Shown here in pieces: positions 7,938 to 15,864 of a stretch of 64,000 nucleotides of DNA. Both the position numbers and the translations under genes were made by a program. Position 1 is the stretch's first letter. The number at the start of each line of letters is the position of its first letter. The DNA is from Pseudomonas sp. R4-35-07 (GTDB lineage Bacteria > Pseudomonadota > Gammaproteobacteria > Pseudomonadales > Pseudomonadaceae), in assembly GCF_003852235.1 (NCBI RefSeq), contig NZ_CP027732.1, forward strand, positions 248,001 to 312,000, given 5' to 3'. A model generated the notes under the pieces. The model did no database searches, was not told where the DNA came from, and saw only the letters and a list, made by a program, of their open reading frames with translations.

Positions 7938-9508
7938 GCGTGTCTCCAGCGGGTGGCGCAGGTTTCAAGGCGTTGGCCGACAAGGTTGAGGGTGGCGCCG
8001 GTAAGGCCGACCAGCAGCATGCCGCTCATGATCAAGTCCATGCGCAGCAGCTGTTGGGCGCCGATCATCAGGCTGCCGATACCGCCGTTGGACGGCATGA
8101 AGTATTCCGCGCCGATGGTGCCCAGCCAGGCGTAGATCAGGCTCAGGCGCAGGCCGGCGAAAATTCCCGCTGCCGCGCCGGGCAAGATCAGGCGGAGCAG
8201 CCGTTGGGGCAGGTCCAGGCGCAGCACTTGGGCGGCTTCGCTCAGTTGCGGTGACAGGTTCAACACGCTGCGCTGGGTGGCGACAAACAAGGGGAAAAAC
8301 GCCGCCAGGCCGATAAACACCCACTTGGCCAATTCCCCCAGGCCAAACCAGGCCGTGAGCAGTGGCACCCAGGCGAAGATAGCGATCTGGCGCAACGCGG
8401 CGAGGGTAGGGCCGAGTACCCGTTCACTGCGCGGTGACAAGCCCAGCCACAAGCCCACGGCAAACCCCAGGCTGCCGCCCAGCACCAAGCCGCCCAAGGT
8501 GCGCCCCAGGCTTTTGCCCAGCGCCCCCGACAGCGTGCCATCCGCGACACCCGAGGCGGTGGTGTGCAGCACCGTCCAGGGGCTCACCAGGATATTCGCA
8601 TCGACCCAGCCCTGTTGCGTCGCCACCTGCCACAGCGCCAGCAACCCCAGCGGCAGCAGCCACGGCTGCAGGCGTTGCCAGCCGTGGTAACGCGGGCCGC
8701 GACGGATCTGCGCCGTGGCCGGATGCGGCCAGTGCACCCAGCGCCGATCCAGCCAGCCGATGCCACGGTCCATCGCCACGCCCAGCACGCCGATGACCAC
8801 GATGCACACAAAGACAATATCGAGCATGAATAACTGGCGCGCCCACACCATCAGGTAGCCGATGCCTTCGCTGGAGGCGAGCAATTCCACCGCCAGCAGC
8901 GACGTCCAACCGGCCGCCAGGGCCAGGCGCACGCCAGCCATGAACGCCGGCAGGGCGGCGGGCAGGATCAGCCGGCGGATCAGCAGAGGGGTGGGCAGGC
9001 GCAGCACCCGCGCAGCCTCACGCAACTGCGGTTGGGCGTCGCGCACGCCGACCAGGGTATGCAGGGTGACTGGCACCACGATGGCCTTGACCAGCACCAC
9101 CAGTTTCAGCGTCTCGCCAATGCCGAAAAACACCATGAACAGTGGGATCCACGCCAGGGTCGGCACCTGCGACAGCGCGCTGAATGTCGGAAATACCAGG
9201 CGCTCGGCACGCGCGCTGAAGCCCAGCCAGGCGCCGAGCAAGGCCCCGGCGCTGATGCCCGCCAGCAAGCCCCAGCACAAGCGTTGCAGGCTGATCGCCA
9301 AATGGCTCCACAACTCGCCGCCCGCCAGTTCCACCGCGCTGCTCCACACCAGTGACGGCGGCGGCAGGATCTGTTCGCTCATCCACTGCTGACGGCTGGC
9401 CAGCCACCACAGGGCAAACAGCGACAGCGGCAGCAGCCAGTGGCTGAACGACGGCCAGCGCAGGTTGGGCGTTGTAAGAGGCTGGCTCAACCGTGCGCTC
9501 CGGGCCAT
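7934..9508 (-). CDS. atsB: Fused double permease of a sulfate-ester/sulfonate ABC importer (AtsB-like)
   Basis: This 524-residue membrane protein contains two complete SsuC/TauC-type permease domains in tandem. The EAA loops are at residues 164 (EAARVLRLPTPLLIRRLILP) and 424 (EAAQVLRLDLPQRLLRLILP), exactly 260 residues apart, joined by a hydrophilic linker near residues 250-280. A single chain can therefore supply both halves of the channel, while most family members are homodimers of about 260 residues. It pairs with atsC downstream and with the divergent periplasmic receptor gene atsR. The start follows GGGAAGT on the minus strand. Confidence 0.85.
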   Translation of the reverse strand: MARSARLSQPLTTPNLRWPSFSHWLLPLSLFALWWLASRQQWMSEQILPPPSLVWSSAVELAGGELWSHLAISLQRLCWGLLAGISAGALLGAWLGFSARAERLVFPTFSALSQVPTLAWIPLFMVFFGIGETLKLVVLVKAIVVPVTLHTLVGVRDAQPQLREAARVLRLPTPLLIRRLILPAALPAFMAGVRLALAAGWTSLLAVELLASSEGIGYLMVWARQLFMLDIVFVCIVVIGVLGVAMDRGIGWLDRRWVHWPHPATAQIRRGPRYHGWQRLQPWLLPLGLLALWQVATQQGWVDANILVSPWTVLHTTASGVADGTLSGALGKSLGRTLGGLVLGGSLGFAVGLWLGLSPRSERVLGPTLAALRQIAIFAWVPLLTAWFGLGELAKWVFIGLAAFFPLFVATQRSVLNLSPQLSEAAQVLRLDLPQRLLRLILPGAAAGIFAGLRLSLIYAWLGTIGAEYFMPSNGGIGSLMIGAQQLLRMDLIMSGMLLVGLTGATLNLVGQRLETCATRWRHA

Positions 9509-9785
9509 TGAGGACTTCCCTTTCGTTATGTGATTTCGATCTTATAAAAACGTAATCAAGATGATTGTGGGATAAGAGAAGTCATTTAAAGCCTGCGCTC
9601 GACACGCATCCAATGCATTCGAAGAATATTTTCAATGCTGTTTATGCATAGGTCGCTGGAGCCTGCGGTTTGGCTCGCATAGTGCTAAAAGCTATAAAAT
9701 AGTGAATTTATAGTATTTAAAGTTTTTATCGGCCTGTGCCTACTTTCAGCTCCCCGGCGACCGTCGCCCACCAGGAGCTGCGCTT
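9509..9785. promoter_or_regulatory. Divergent atsBC / atsR promoter region
   Basis: This 277-base AT-rich gap separates atsB and atsR and must hold both promoters. Visible elements are a 7-bp inverted repeat CTATAAA...TTTATAG at 9692-9713 and the 13-mer GTATTTAAAGTTT at 9713-9725. The identical 13-mer recurs at 24686-24698 upstream of another ABC operon. No regulator site could be assigned with certainty. Confidence 0.55.
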
Positions 9786-10787
9786 ATGAAATTGCCCTTC
9801 AAACGTCTGATTACGCTGTTCGCGGGCACCGCACTGGCGGGGCTGGTGCATGCCGCCGAACTCAAGGAAATCCGCATTGCCGTGCCCGACCTCAGCGCTG
9901 GCACCCAACACAGCGGTGGCGGCATCACCGATGTGTTGCGCGAACAGCAGATCTTCGAAAAGGCCTTCGCCGACCAAGGCATCACGATTCAGTGGAATTA
10001 CTTCAAGGGCGCGGGCCCGGTGATCAACGAAGCCTTTGCCAACGGCCAGGTGGACCTCGCCTACCTGGGCGACCTGGCGGCCATTATCGGCCGCTCCAAT
10101 GGCCTGCAGACCCGCTTGCTCAGTGCGACGGCACGGGACATCAAGCAGTACCTCGGCGTGGTGCCGGGCTCGGGCATCAAGACCCTGCAAGACCTCAAGG
10201 GCAAGCGCGTCGCGGTGTTTCGCGGCACGGCCAGCCAGTTGTCGTTCGACAGCGCATTGGCCAGCCAGGGCTTGAATGAGAAAGACCTGAAAATCATCAA
10301 CCTGGATTTCAACGCGGCCGGTGCGGCGCTGGCCGCCAAGCAGATCGACGCGACCTGGGGCGGCTCGAACCTGACCGCGCTGCAAGCCAAGGGGCTGGCC
10401 GAAATCGCCCTGACCACCAAGGACCTCGGCGGTGCCGGCAGCATTCAGGCGGTGCTGGTGGGCAGCAAACAGTTTGTCGATGAGCATCCCGACGCCGTGG
10501 CCAAGCTGCTCAAGGCCCAGCAGCAGGCGGTGCAATGGTTGACCGATGACAACAACAAGCAGGCTTACATCGAACTGGTGTCGGGGCTGGCCAGTTATCC
10601 GCCGGTGATCCTGACCAATGATTTGAAAGACCAGCAGCTCAGCGCGATTTTCCCGGCAACGCTTGATCCGGTGTTCCTTGGCAAATTGCAGGATGCGGTG
10701 GATCTGGCGTCCAGGGAAAAGCTGATTCGCCGGTCGTTTCAGGTGAGTGACTGGGTGGCGCCTGGGTTGGTGGCGGCGGGGCTTTGA
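9786..10787 (+). CDS. atsR: Periplasmic sulfate-ester/sulfonate-binding protein (AtsR-like)
   Basis: This 333-residue protein has a signal peptide (about 23 residues, ending LVHA) and the fold of the SsuA/TauA solute-binding group. Typical elements are GAGPVINEAFANGQVDLAYLG (about residue 75) and the domain start LKGKRVAVFRG. It would deliver an organosulfur ligand to the AtsBC channel encoded divergently. No lipobox is present, so it should be soluble in the periplasm. A REP doublet lies just past the stop. The ligand class is inferred from neighbours; a sulfonate receptor is the main alternative. Confidence 0.8.
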   Translation: MKLPFKRLITLFAGTALAGLVHAAELKEIRIAVPDLSAGTQHSGGGITDVLREQQIFEKAFADQGITIQWNYFKGAGPVINEAFANGQVDLAYLGDLAAIIGRSNGLQTRLLSATARDIKQYLGVVPGSGIKTLQDLKGKRVAVFRGTASQLSFDSALASQGLNEKDLKIINLDFNAAGAALAAKQIDATWGGSNLTALQAKGLAEIALTTKDLGGAGSIQAVLVGSKQFVDEHPDAVAKLLKAQQQAVQWLTDDNNKQAYIELVSGLASYPPVILTNDLKDQQLSAIFPATLDPVFLGKLQDAVDLASREKLIRRSFQVSDWVAPGLVAAGL

Positions 10788-10809
10788 GCTGAGTGGTGCC
10801 TGGGCAATA

Positions 10810-10886
10810 GCTATCGGGGGCAAGCCCCCTCCCACAGTTGATCTGTGAATACATTCAAAATGTGGGAGGGGGCTTGCCCCCGATGA
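10810..10886. repeat. REP doublet (REPIN), type 1, copy 3
   Basis: Inverted arms CTATCGGGGGCAAGCCCCCT and AGGGGGCTTGCCCCCGATG flank about 30 bases, between the convergent ends of atsR and a LysR gene. Confidence 0.95.
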
Positions 10887-10892
10887 GGCCCT

Positions 10893-11819
10893 TCAAACCG
10901 CCACACTCACCTCCTGCCGATCAACTTCCACCAACGTCTCGATCATCGCCTTGGCCGCCGGCGACAAGCGCGACCCGGTACGGCTGACAATCCCGCACCG
11001 CGCACTCAGGGTCTCCAGGTTCTGCGGCAGGTTGCGCCAGTGCAGCAGCACCAGCGCACCTCGGGCGATATCCTCGGCGAACGCTTCTTCGGTGCCCACG
11101 CCGATGGCATTGGACTGCAGCACAATCTTTACCAGCGCCGGGAAGTGTTCGGTCTGGATGCTCGGTGAAAAGTCCATGCGCCCGCTCAGGTTTGCCAGCA
11201 GTTTGCGAATGCCCTGGGAGATCAGCGGCGCGGCCAGCGGGTAGTCGAACATGTCGTTGGTCGACAGGCTGTCCTTGGCCAGCAGCGGGTGCCCCGGGCG
11301 GCAGAAAAACACGCCGCGCTTGGGGGTCAGCGCACGGGTCTGGAAGTTCGGGTCGGCTTCGAACTGGCGGATGTCGGCAATGAAGAATTCGATCTCTTCA
11401 CGGCTCAATGCACGGCTGAGCTTTTCCCAGTTATCCACTTGGAAACTGGTGCGGATTTTCGGGTGCGCGCCGATAAAACGCGCCACCGCATCCGGCACCA
11501 ACTTCACCGCCGGCGCCGGGCCGCAGCCGAAGCGCAGGTCGCCGGCATCGAGCTTGGTCATGCGCGTGACTTCACTGCTCAGCAAGGCGGCGCCATGCAC
11601 CAGGGTCAGGGCGTGTTGCAATACCACCTGGCCTTCCGGTGTCGGGCGCAGGTCCTTGTGGCCACGGTCCACCAGCACGCAGCCAAACTCCTGTTCCAGC
11701 CCCTGGATACTGCGGCTGAACGCCGGTTGCGTGATGCCCATGGCGTCCGCCGCACGCACAAAACTGCGGTGTTCGTTGAGGGCGATGAAGTAGCGCAGCT
11801 GACGAAGATCCATATGCAT
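10893..11819 (-). CDS. LysR-family regulator, divergent from atsK
   Basis: The 308-residue protein has the standard LysR layout: N-terminal winged helix (FVRAADAMGITQPAFSRSIQGLEQ, recognition helix near residues 18-40) and a C-terminal co-inducer domain. I start it at MHMDLRQL (11819), which aligns with its paralogue at 14765-15709 (MHIDLRQL). The gene is transcribed away from atsK across 175 bases, the classic arrangement for an activator and its target. The likely signal is sulfur status or a sulfate ester. Two related LysR genes in one 5-kb stretch suggest duplication with divided duties. Confidence 0.9.
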   Translation of the reverse strand: MHMDLRQLRYFIALNEHRSFVRAADAMGITQPAFSRSIQGLEQEFGCVLVDRGHKDLRPTPEGQVVLQHALTLVHGAALLSSEVTRMTKLDAGDLRFGCGPAPAVKLVPDAVARFIGAHPKIRTSFQVDNWEKLSRALSREEIEFFIADIRQFEADPNFQTRALTPKRGVFFCRPGHPLLAKDSLSTNDMFDYPLAAPLISQGIRKLLANLSGRMDFSPSIQTEHFPALVKIVLQSNAIGVGTEEAFAEDIARGALVLLHWRNLPQNLETLSARCGIVSRTGSRLSPAAKAMIETLVEVDRQEVSVAV

Positions 11820-11994
11820 TCCCGGCATTTGAAAAATAGGTCGAAGGCATTTGCGAGCGACGCAGCTGAGGTTTTAAATGCAAGCTCTTATTCCGTCAAC
11901 GAAGCATTGGTTCAATTGCTAGATCTAAAAAGCATATGAATAGAGCGTTGTCGGCGAGCGTTCCACCATCCGCAGGCACATGAGGGTCACTACA

Positions 11995-12900
11995 ATGAGC
12001 AACGCCGCATTAGCTGTTCAACCCATCGCCCAGGCACTGGAGATTCATCCGGTTGCCGGCCGCATCGGTGCCGAGATTCGTGGCATCACACTGTCCGGTC
12101 ACCTCGATGCCGCCACGGTCGAAGCCATCCAGCAAGCGCTGGTGCAGTACAAGGTGATCTTCTTTCGCGAGCAAACGCACCTCGATGACCAGAGCCAGGA
12201 AGCCTTCGCCCATCTGCTCGGCGAGCCGATTGCGCACCCGACTGTGCCGGTACGCGACGGCACGCGCTTTCTGATGGAGCTGGACGGCACCCGCGGCCAG
12301 CGCGCCAATTCCTGGCACACCGACGTGACCTTCGTCGACGCCTACCCGAAAGCCTCGATCCTGCGTTCAGTGCTGGCGCCAGCCTCCGGCGGCGACACCG
12401 TCTGGGCCAACACGGCGGCCGCCTACAACGACCTCAGCGTCGAACTGCGCGCCCTGGCGGATAACCTGTGGGCCATCCACAGCAACGAATACGACTACGC
12501 CGCGCGCAAGCCGGATGTGGCGGTGGAGAAGCTTGAGGAGTACCGCAAGGTGTTCACCTCGACGGTGTATGAAACCGAGCACCCGGTGGTGCGCGTGCAT
12601 CCGGTCAGTGGTGAGAAAACCCTGTTGTTGGGGCATTTTGTCAAACGCCTGAAAGGCTACTCCCAGGCCGACTCGACGCAACTGTTCAACCTGCTGCAAA
12701 GCCACGTCACCCGCCTGGAAAACACCGTGCGCTGGCGCTGGAACAGCGGCGACGTGGCCATCTGGGATAACCGCGCCACCCAGCATTACGCGGTGGATGA
12801 CTACGGCACCCAGGAACGCATCGTGCGCCGGGTGACGCTCAAGGGCGATGTGCCGGTGGGTGTGCAGGGCCAACGCAGCCAGACCACCAAAGGCCTTTAA
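11995..12900 (+). CDS. atsK: Fe(II)/2-oxoglutarate-dependent alkylsulfatase AtsK
   Basis: This 301-residue TauD-superfamily enzyme oxidises the carbon next to the sulfate group of medium-chain alkyl sulfates, releasing sulfate and the aldehyde at the cost of 2-oxoglutarate and oxygen. The iron ligands fall at H108 and D110 (WHTDVTF) and H264 ([10 protein letters not shown]), with the 2-oxoglutarate Arg just after (ERIVRR). The length and these positions agree with AtsK of P. putida S-313 as I remember it, as does the start MSNAALA. I prefer the ATG at 11995, preceded by GAGGG, to the upstream ATG at 11980. A LysR gene is divergent, and a sulfatase gene follows on the opposite strand. Confidence 0.93.
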   Translation: MSNAALAVQPIAQALEIHPVAGRIGAEIRGITLSGHLDAATVEAIQQALVQYKVIFFREQTHLDDQSQEAFAHLLGEPIAHPTVPVRDGTRFLMELDGTRGQRANSWHTDVTFVDAYPKASILRSVLAPASGGDTVWANTAAAYNDLSVELRALADNLWAIHSNEYDYAARKPDVAVEKLEEYRKVFTSTVYETEHPVVRVHPVSGEKTLLLGHFVKRLKGYSQADSTQLFNLLQSHVTRLENTVRWRWNSGDVAIWDNRATQHYAVDDYGTQERIVRRVTLKGDVPVGVQGQRSQTTKGL

Positions 12901-12910
12901 ATTCACAGAG

Positions 12911-13030
12911 ATGATCGTTCCCACGCTCCGCGTGGGAATGCCTCCTGGGACGCTCCGCGTCCCGCTACCGCGCACAGGTGACGCAGAGCGTCACGGGCTG
13001 CATTCCCACGCAGAGCGTGGGAACGATCAT
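12911..13030. repeat. Long palindromic repeat, type 2 (GATCGTTCCCACGCTCCGCG), copy 1
   Basis: Perfect 15-bp outer arms ATGATCGTTCCCACG and CGTGGGAACGATCAT enclose nested inverted segments (GGGACGCTCCGCGTCCC, GTGACGCAGAGCGTCAC). It lies between the convergent ends of atsK and the sulfatase gene. A second copy is at 34343-34479. It is probably another REP-type family and may act as a bidirectional transcript end. Confidence 0.9.
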
Positions 13031-13035
13031 AGGCC

Positions 13036-14643
13036 TTACCAGACGCCGATCTGCACGACCTTCTCCGCCTCCGGCTCCCCGTAGCGAAACCATTGGCCAC
13101 GCACTTCAATCTCCGTGTGGCTGATGGTGGTGCGCCGCTTCAGCCCGCGCAGCCACTCGAACAGATAACCCGCGTGTGTCTCGCGCACCTGCGCATAGGC
13201 CGGATCGGCGCCCAGGTCGTGCACTTCCTGCGGGTCGTTTTCCAGGTCGAACAGCTGCGCGCGAAAGCCGTCGTACGCCAGGTATTTCCAGCGCTCGCTG
13301 CGCACCATGGTCATGCGGCAACGGTCGATCGGCTGGCCCAAGCGCTCGCGGGCCGGAGCCTGGAAGGCGTAGTCGTATTCGGCAATTGCATACTGGCGCC
13401 AAGGGGTCGGCTGACCATGCAGCAGCGGGATCAGCGAGCGGCCTTCCAGGCGGTGATCGGCGGCGGGCAGGCCCAGCGCATCGAGGAAGGTCGGCAGGGC
13501 ATCGATGGTCTCCACCAGGCGCGCGTCCACCGAGCCGCGGCTGCTATCGGCACTGGCGCGCGGGTCGCGCACGATCAGGGGAATGCCCACGGCAGGCTCC
13601 AGCAGAAATTCCTTTTCACCGAGGAAGTGGTCGCCGAGGAAGTCGCCGTGGTCGCTGGTGAACACGATCAGCGTGTCATCCCAGCGCCCGTTGCTTTGCA
13701 GGAAATCGAACAGTCGCCCGAGCTGGTCGTCGATCTGTTTGATCAGCCCCATGTAGGTCGGAACCACCGTGAGCCGCACCTCGTCGCGAGAGAAATTCAC
13801 GCTCTCCTGGTGCTGGCGGAACGCCTGGTACACCGGGTGATCGCTGGTCTGCTCCGGTTGAATCGGCGCCTGCACATGCTCGGCGGCGTACAACGCGTGG
13901 TACGGCGCCGGTGCGATATAGGGCCAGTGCGGCTTGATGTAGGACAGGTGCAGGCACCAGGGTTGCTCGGCCTGCTCCTGGATGAAGTCGATGGCGCGGT
14001 CGGTGGTGTAGACGGTTTCCGAATGCTGCTCGGCGACCCGTGCCGGCAAACCGGCGTTGCGCATATGCCAGCCGCTGAGCACTTCGCCGTTTTCACCTTG
14101 TGCGGCATTGGCCCATTCATGCCACGGGTTGCTGCCGCTGTAGCCCTGCTCGCGCAGGTAATGCGTGTAGGGCGCGGACTCGCGTTTATCCTCGAACAGC
14201 GGGCTGTCGGGGTAGATGCCGTCGTGACGAAAGTAGGCGTCGAAGCCCACTTCATTCAGCGGCTCGGCCTGGGCGCTTTCAGGGTCAATGTTCACGCGTT
14301 GCAGCGCATCCAGATTCGGCGTGGCGTGGGTCTTGCCCACCAGCGCAGTACGGATGCCGTGGGGGCGCAGATAGTCGCCAATGGTCAACTCGTCCAGCGG
14401 CAGCGGCACGGCATTCCACGCCACCTGGTGGCTGCTGACATAACGCCCGGTGTACGCCGACATTCGCGACGGCCCACAAATGGTGCCTTGGGTGTAGGCA
14501 CGGCTGAAACGCACGCCGGCAGCGGCGAGGCGGTCGATATTGGGGGTGTGCAAATGCGCGTGGCCATAGCACGACAGGTAATCGCGGCGCAGTTGGTCGC
14601 ACATGATGTACAGCACATTGCGCACGGGTTGGGGTTTGGACAT
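13036..14643 (-). CDS. Formylglycine-type sulfatase (choline-sulfatase / phosphonate monoester hydrolase-like)
   Basis: This 535-residue protein is an alkaline-phosphatase-fold sulfatase. The modification motif CxPxR is present as C56-G-P-S-R60 in GTICGPSRMSAYTGR, so the Cys version needs a formylglycine-generating enzyme, which is not in this window. Metal-site elements include IMCDQLRRDY near residue 16 and TSDHGDFLGDH later on. No signal peptide is visible, so it should work in the cytoplasm on an imported ester. The CDQ opening and SDHGDFLG motif place it nearer choline-sulfatases and phosphonate monoester hydrolases than AtsA arylsulfatase. The neighbours (atsK, LysR, TonB receptor) make a sulfate ester the most likely substrate. 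Confidence 0.82.
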   Translation of the reverse strand: MSKPQPVRNVLYIMCDQLRRDYLSCYGHAHLHTPNIDRLAAAGVRFSRAYTQGTICGPSRMSAYTGRYVSSHQVAWNAVPLPLDELTIGDYLRPHGIRTALVGKTHATPNLDALQRVNIDPESAQAEPLNEVGFDAYFRHDGIYPDSPLFEDKRESAPYTHYLREQGYSGSNPWHEWANAAQGENGEVLSGWHMRNAGLPARVAEQHSETVYTTDRAIDFIQEQAEQPWCLHLSYIKPHWPYIAPAPYHALYAAEHVQAPIQPEQTSDHPVYQAFRQHQESVNFSRDEVRLTVVPTYMGLIKQIDDQLGRLFDFLQSNGRWDDTLIVFTSDHGDFLGDHFLGEKEFLLEPAVGIPLIVRDPRASADSSRGSVDARLVETIDALPTFLDALGLPAADHRLEGRSLIPLLHGQPTPWRQYAIAEYDYAFQAPARERLGQPIDRCRMTMVRSERWKYLAYDGFRAQLFDLENDPQEVHDLGADPAYAQVRETHAGYLFEWLRGLKRRTTISHTEIEVRGQWFRYGEPEAEKVVQIGVW

Positions 14644-14764
14644 GAGGCTTCACCGAACGGAGGACAGGTGACGGTTTTCGCCGTTCGGATGGGCGCTGGC
14701 AAGTGCATTTGGGGTCTGGGTTTCATGCAGTGAATGCATGGAGCTTGCCCCCGACGGCGTCGGT

Positions 14765-15709
14765 TCACACAGCGACATTTTCCAGCGTACAAATATCTTC
14801 ATCCAACTCATCTATCTGCTTGATCTGCTCAATCATCGCCTCCGCCAGCGGTGACAACCGATACCCCGCGCGGCTGACGATGCCGTAGCGGGTGTAACTC
14901 TCCTCCAGGTTTTCATCCAGGCCGTCGATCGTCAGGCACACCAATTCGCCGCGAGCCATCTGCAGCACGTCGCTGTTGGCGCTGACGATGCCGATGGCGT
15001 CCGAGCGCAGCACCACCCCCAGTAGGCTGTAGCCGTTTTCGCATTCGACATTGGGCAGGTAATCCGGTCGGCCGCTGAGGTCGACGATGACTTTGCGCAG
15101 GTTCGGTGGGCGGATGGTCACGGCCAGCGGATAGCTCATCAGTTCGGCGGCGCTGACGCTGTCGCGGGCGGCGAGGGGGTGGCCGACGCGGCAGCAGAAG
15201 TACCAACGGCGCGGGCGCAGGCGATGGGTGTGATAGTCGGGGTTGGCTTCGAAATGTCGAGTGTCGGCGACGAAGAATTCGAACTCTTCGCTGAGCAGGC
15301 GTTTGCTCAGGCTTTCCCAGTCGTCCACCTGGAACTGCACGCGGGCCTTGGGATAGCGCCCGATAAAACTGCCGATGGCGCGGGGAATCAAGCCGCCCGC
15401 CGGGGCCGGGCCGCAACCGAAGCGCAGTTCGCCCGCCTCGAGGCCATTGAATTGGCTGATTTCGTTAGCCAGTTGCTGCGCGCCGCTGACCAGGCGCCGG
15501 GCATGTTCGAGCAGCACCTGGCCTTGTTTGGTCGGCGCCAGGTCTTTGCGCCCGCGGTCCACCAACTGGCAGCCGGCGCTGTGTTCCAGGGCCTGGATGC
15601 TGCGGCTGAAGGCCGATTGCGACAGGTTCACCGTCAACGCCGCCGCGACAAAACTGCGTTGTTCGGCGAGCGCGATGAAGTGGCGAAGTTGGCGCAGGTC
15701 GATATGCAT
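14765..15709 (-). CDS. LysR-family regulator, divergent from TonB-dependent receptor (SftR-like)
   Basis: A 314-residue LysR protein with N-terminal winged helix (FVAAALTVNLSQSAFSRSIQALEH) and a co-inducer domain. It is clearly related to the LysR protein at 10893-11819: both share DLRQLR-FIAL, LVDRG-KDL-PT and GELRFGCGPAP-type segments. It is divergent from the TonB-dependent receptor gene with 155 bases between, so that gene is its probable target. The setting resembles sftR, a LysR regulator of sulfate-ester genes in P. putida S-313 that I recall, but orthology is not proven here. Confidence 0.88.
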   Translation of the reverse strand: MHIDLRQLRHFIALAEQRSFVAAALTVNLSQSAFSRSIQALEHSAGCQLVDRGRKDLAPTKQGQVLLEHARRLVSGAQQLANEISQFNGLEAGELRFGCGPAPAGGLIPRAIGSFIGRYPKARVQFQVDDWESLSKRLLSEEFEFFVADTRHFEANPDYHTHRLRPRRWYFCCRVGHPLAARDSVSAAELMSYPLAVTIRPPNLRKVIVDLSGRPDYLPNVECENGYSLLGVVLRSDAIGIVSANSDVLQMARGELVCLTIDGLDENLEESYTRYGIVSRAGYRLSPLAEAMIEQIKQIDELDEDICTLENVAV

Positions 15710-15821
15710 TTTTCACATCAAAAATATCCGGGAAATGCATTGGCTATGCATTAGGTCGACTCCTTATAAAGGCTATCTCTTATGCAGTAAATGTTCGTAA
15801 AAACATAAATAAATAACCTAA

Positions 15822-15847
15822 AGGAATATCAGAGATTGAATATTCCT
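15822..15847. promoter_or_regulatory. Inverted repeat in the leader of the TonB-dependent receptor gene
   Basis: AGGAATAT and ATATTCCT form perfect 8-bp arms across a 10-base gap, ending 17 bases before the receptor ATG. It may be an operator or a weak RNA hairpin near the ribosome site. Its function is not known. Confidence 0.4.
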
Positions 15848-15864
15848 GGGTTCCGGAGCCGCTC

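Noticed and set aside
13093..14733. 546-codon open frame opposite the sulfatase gene
   Set aside because: The sulfatase has clear catalytic motifs; the opposite frame has only biased composition and no domain.
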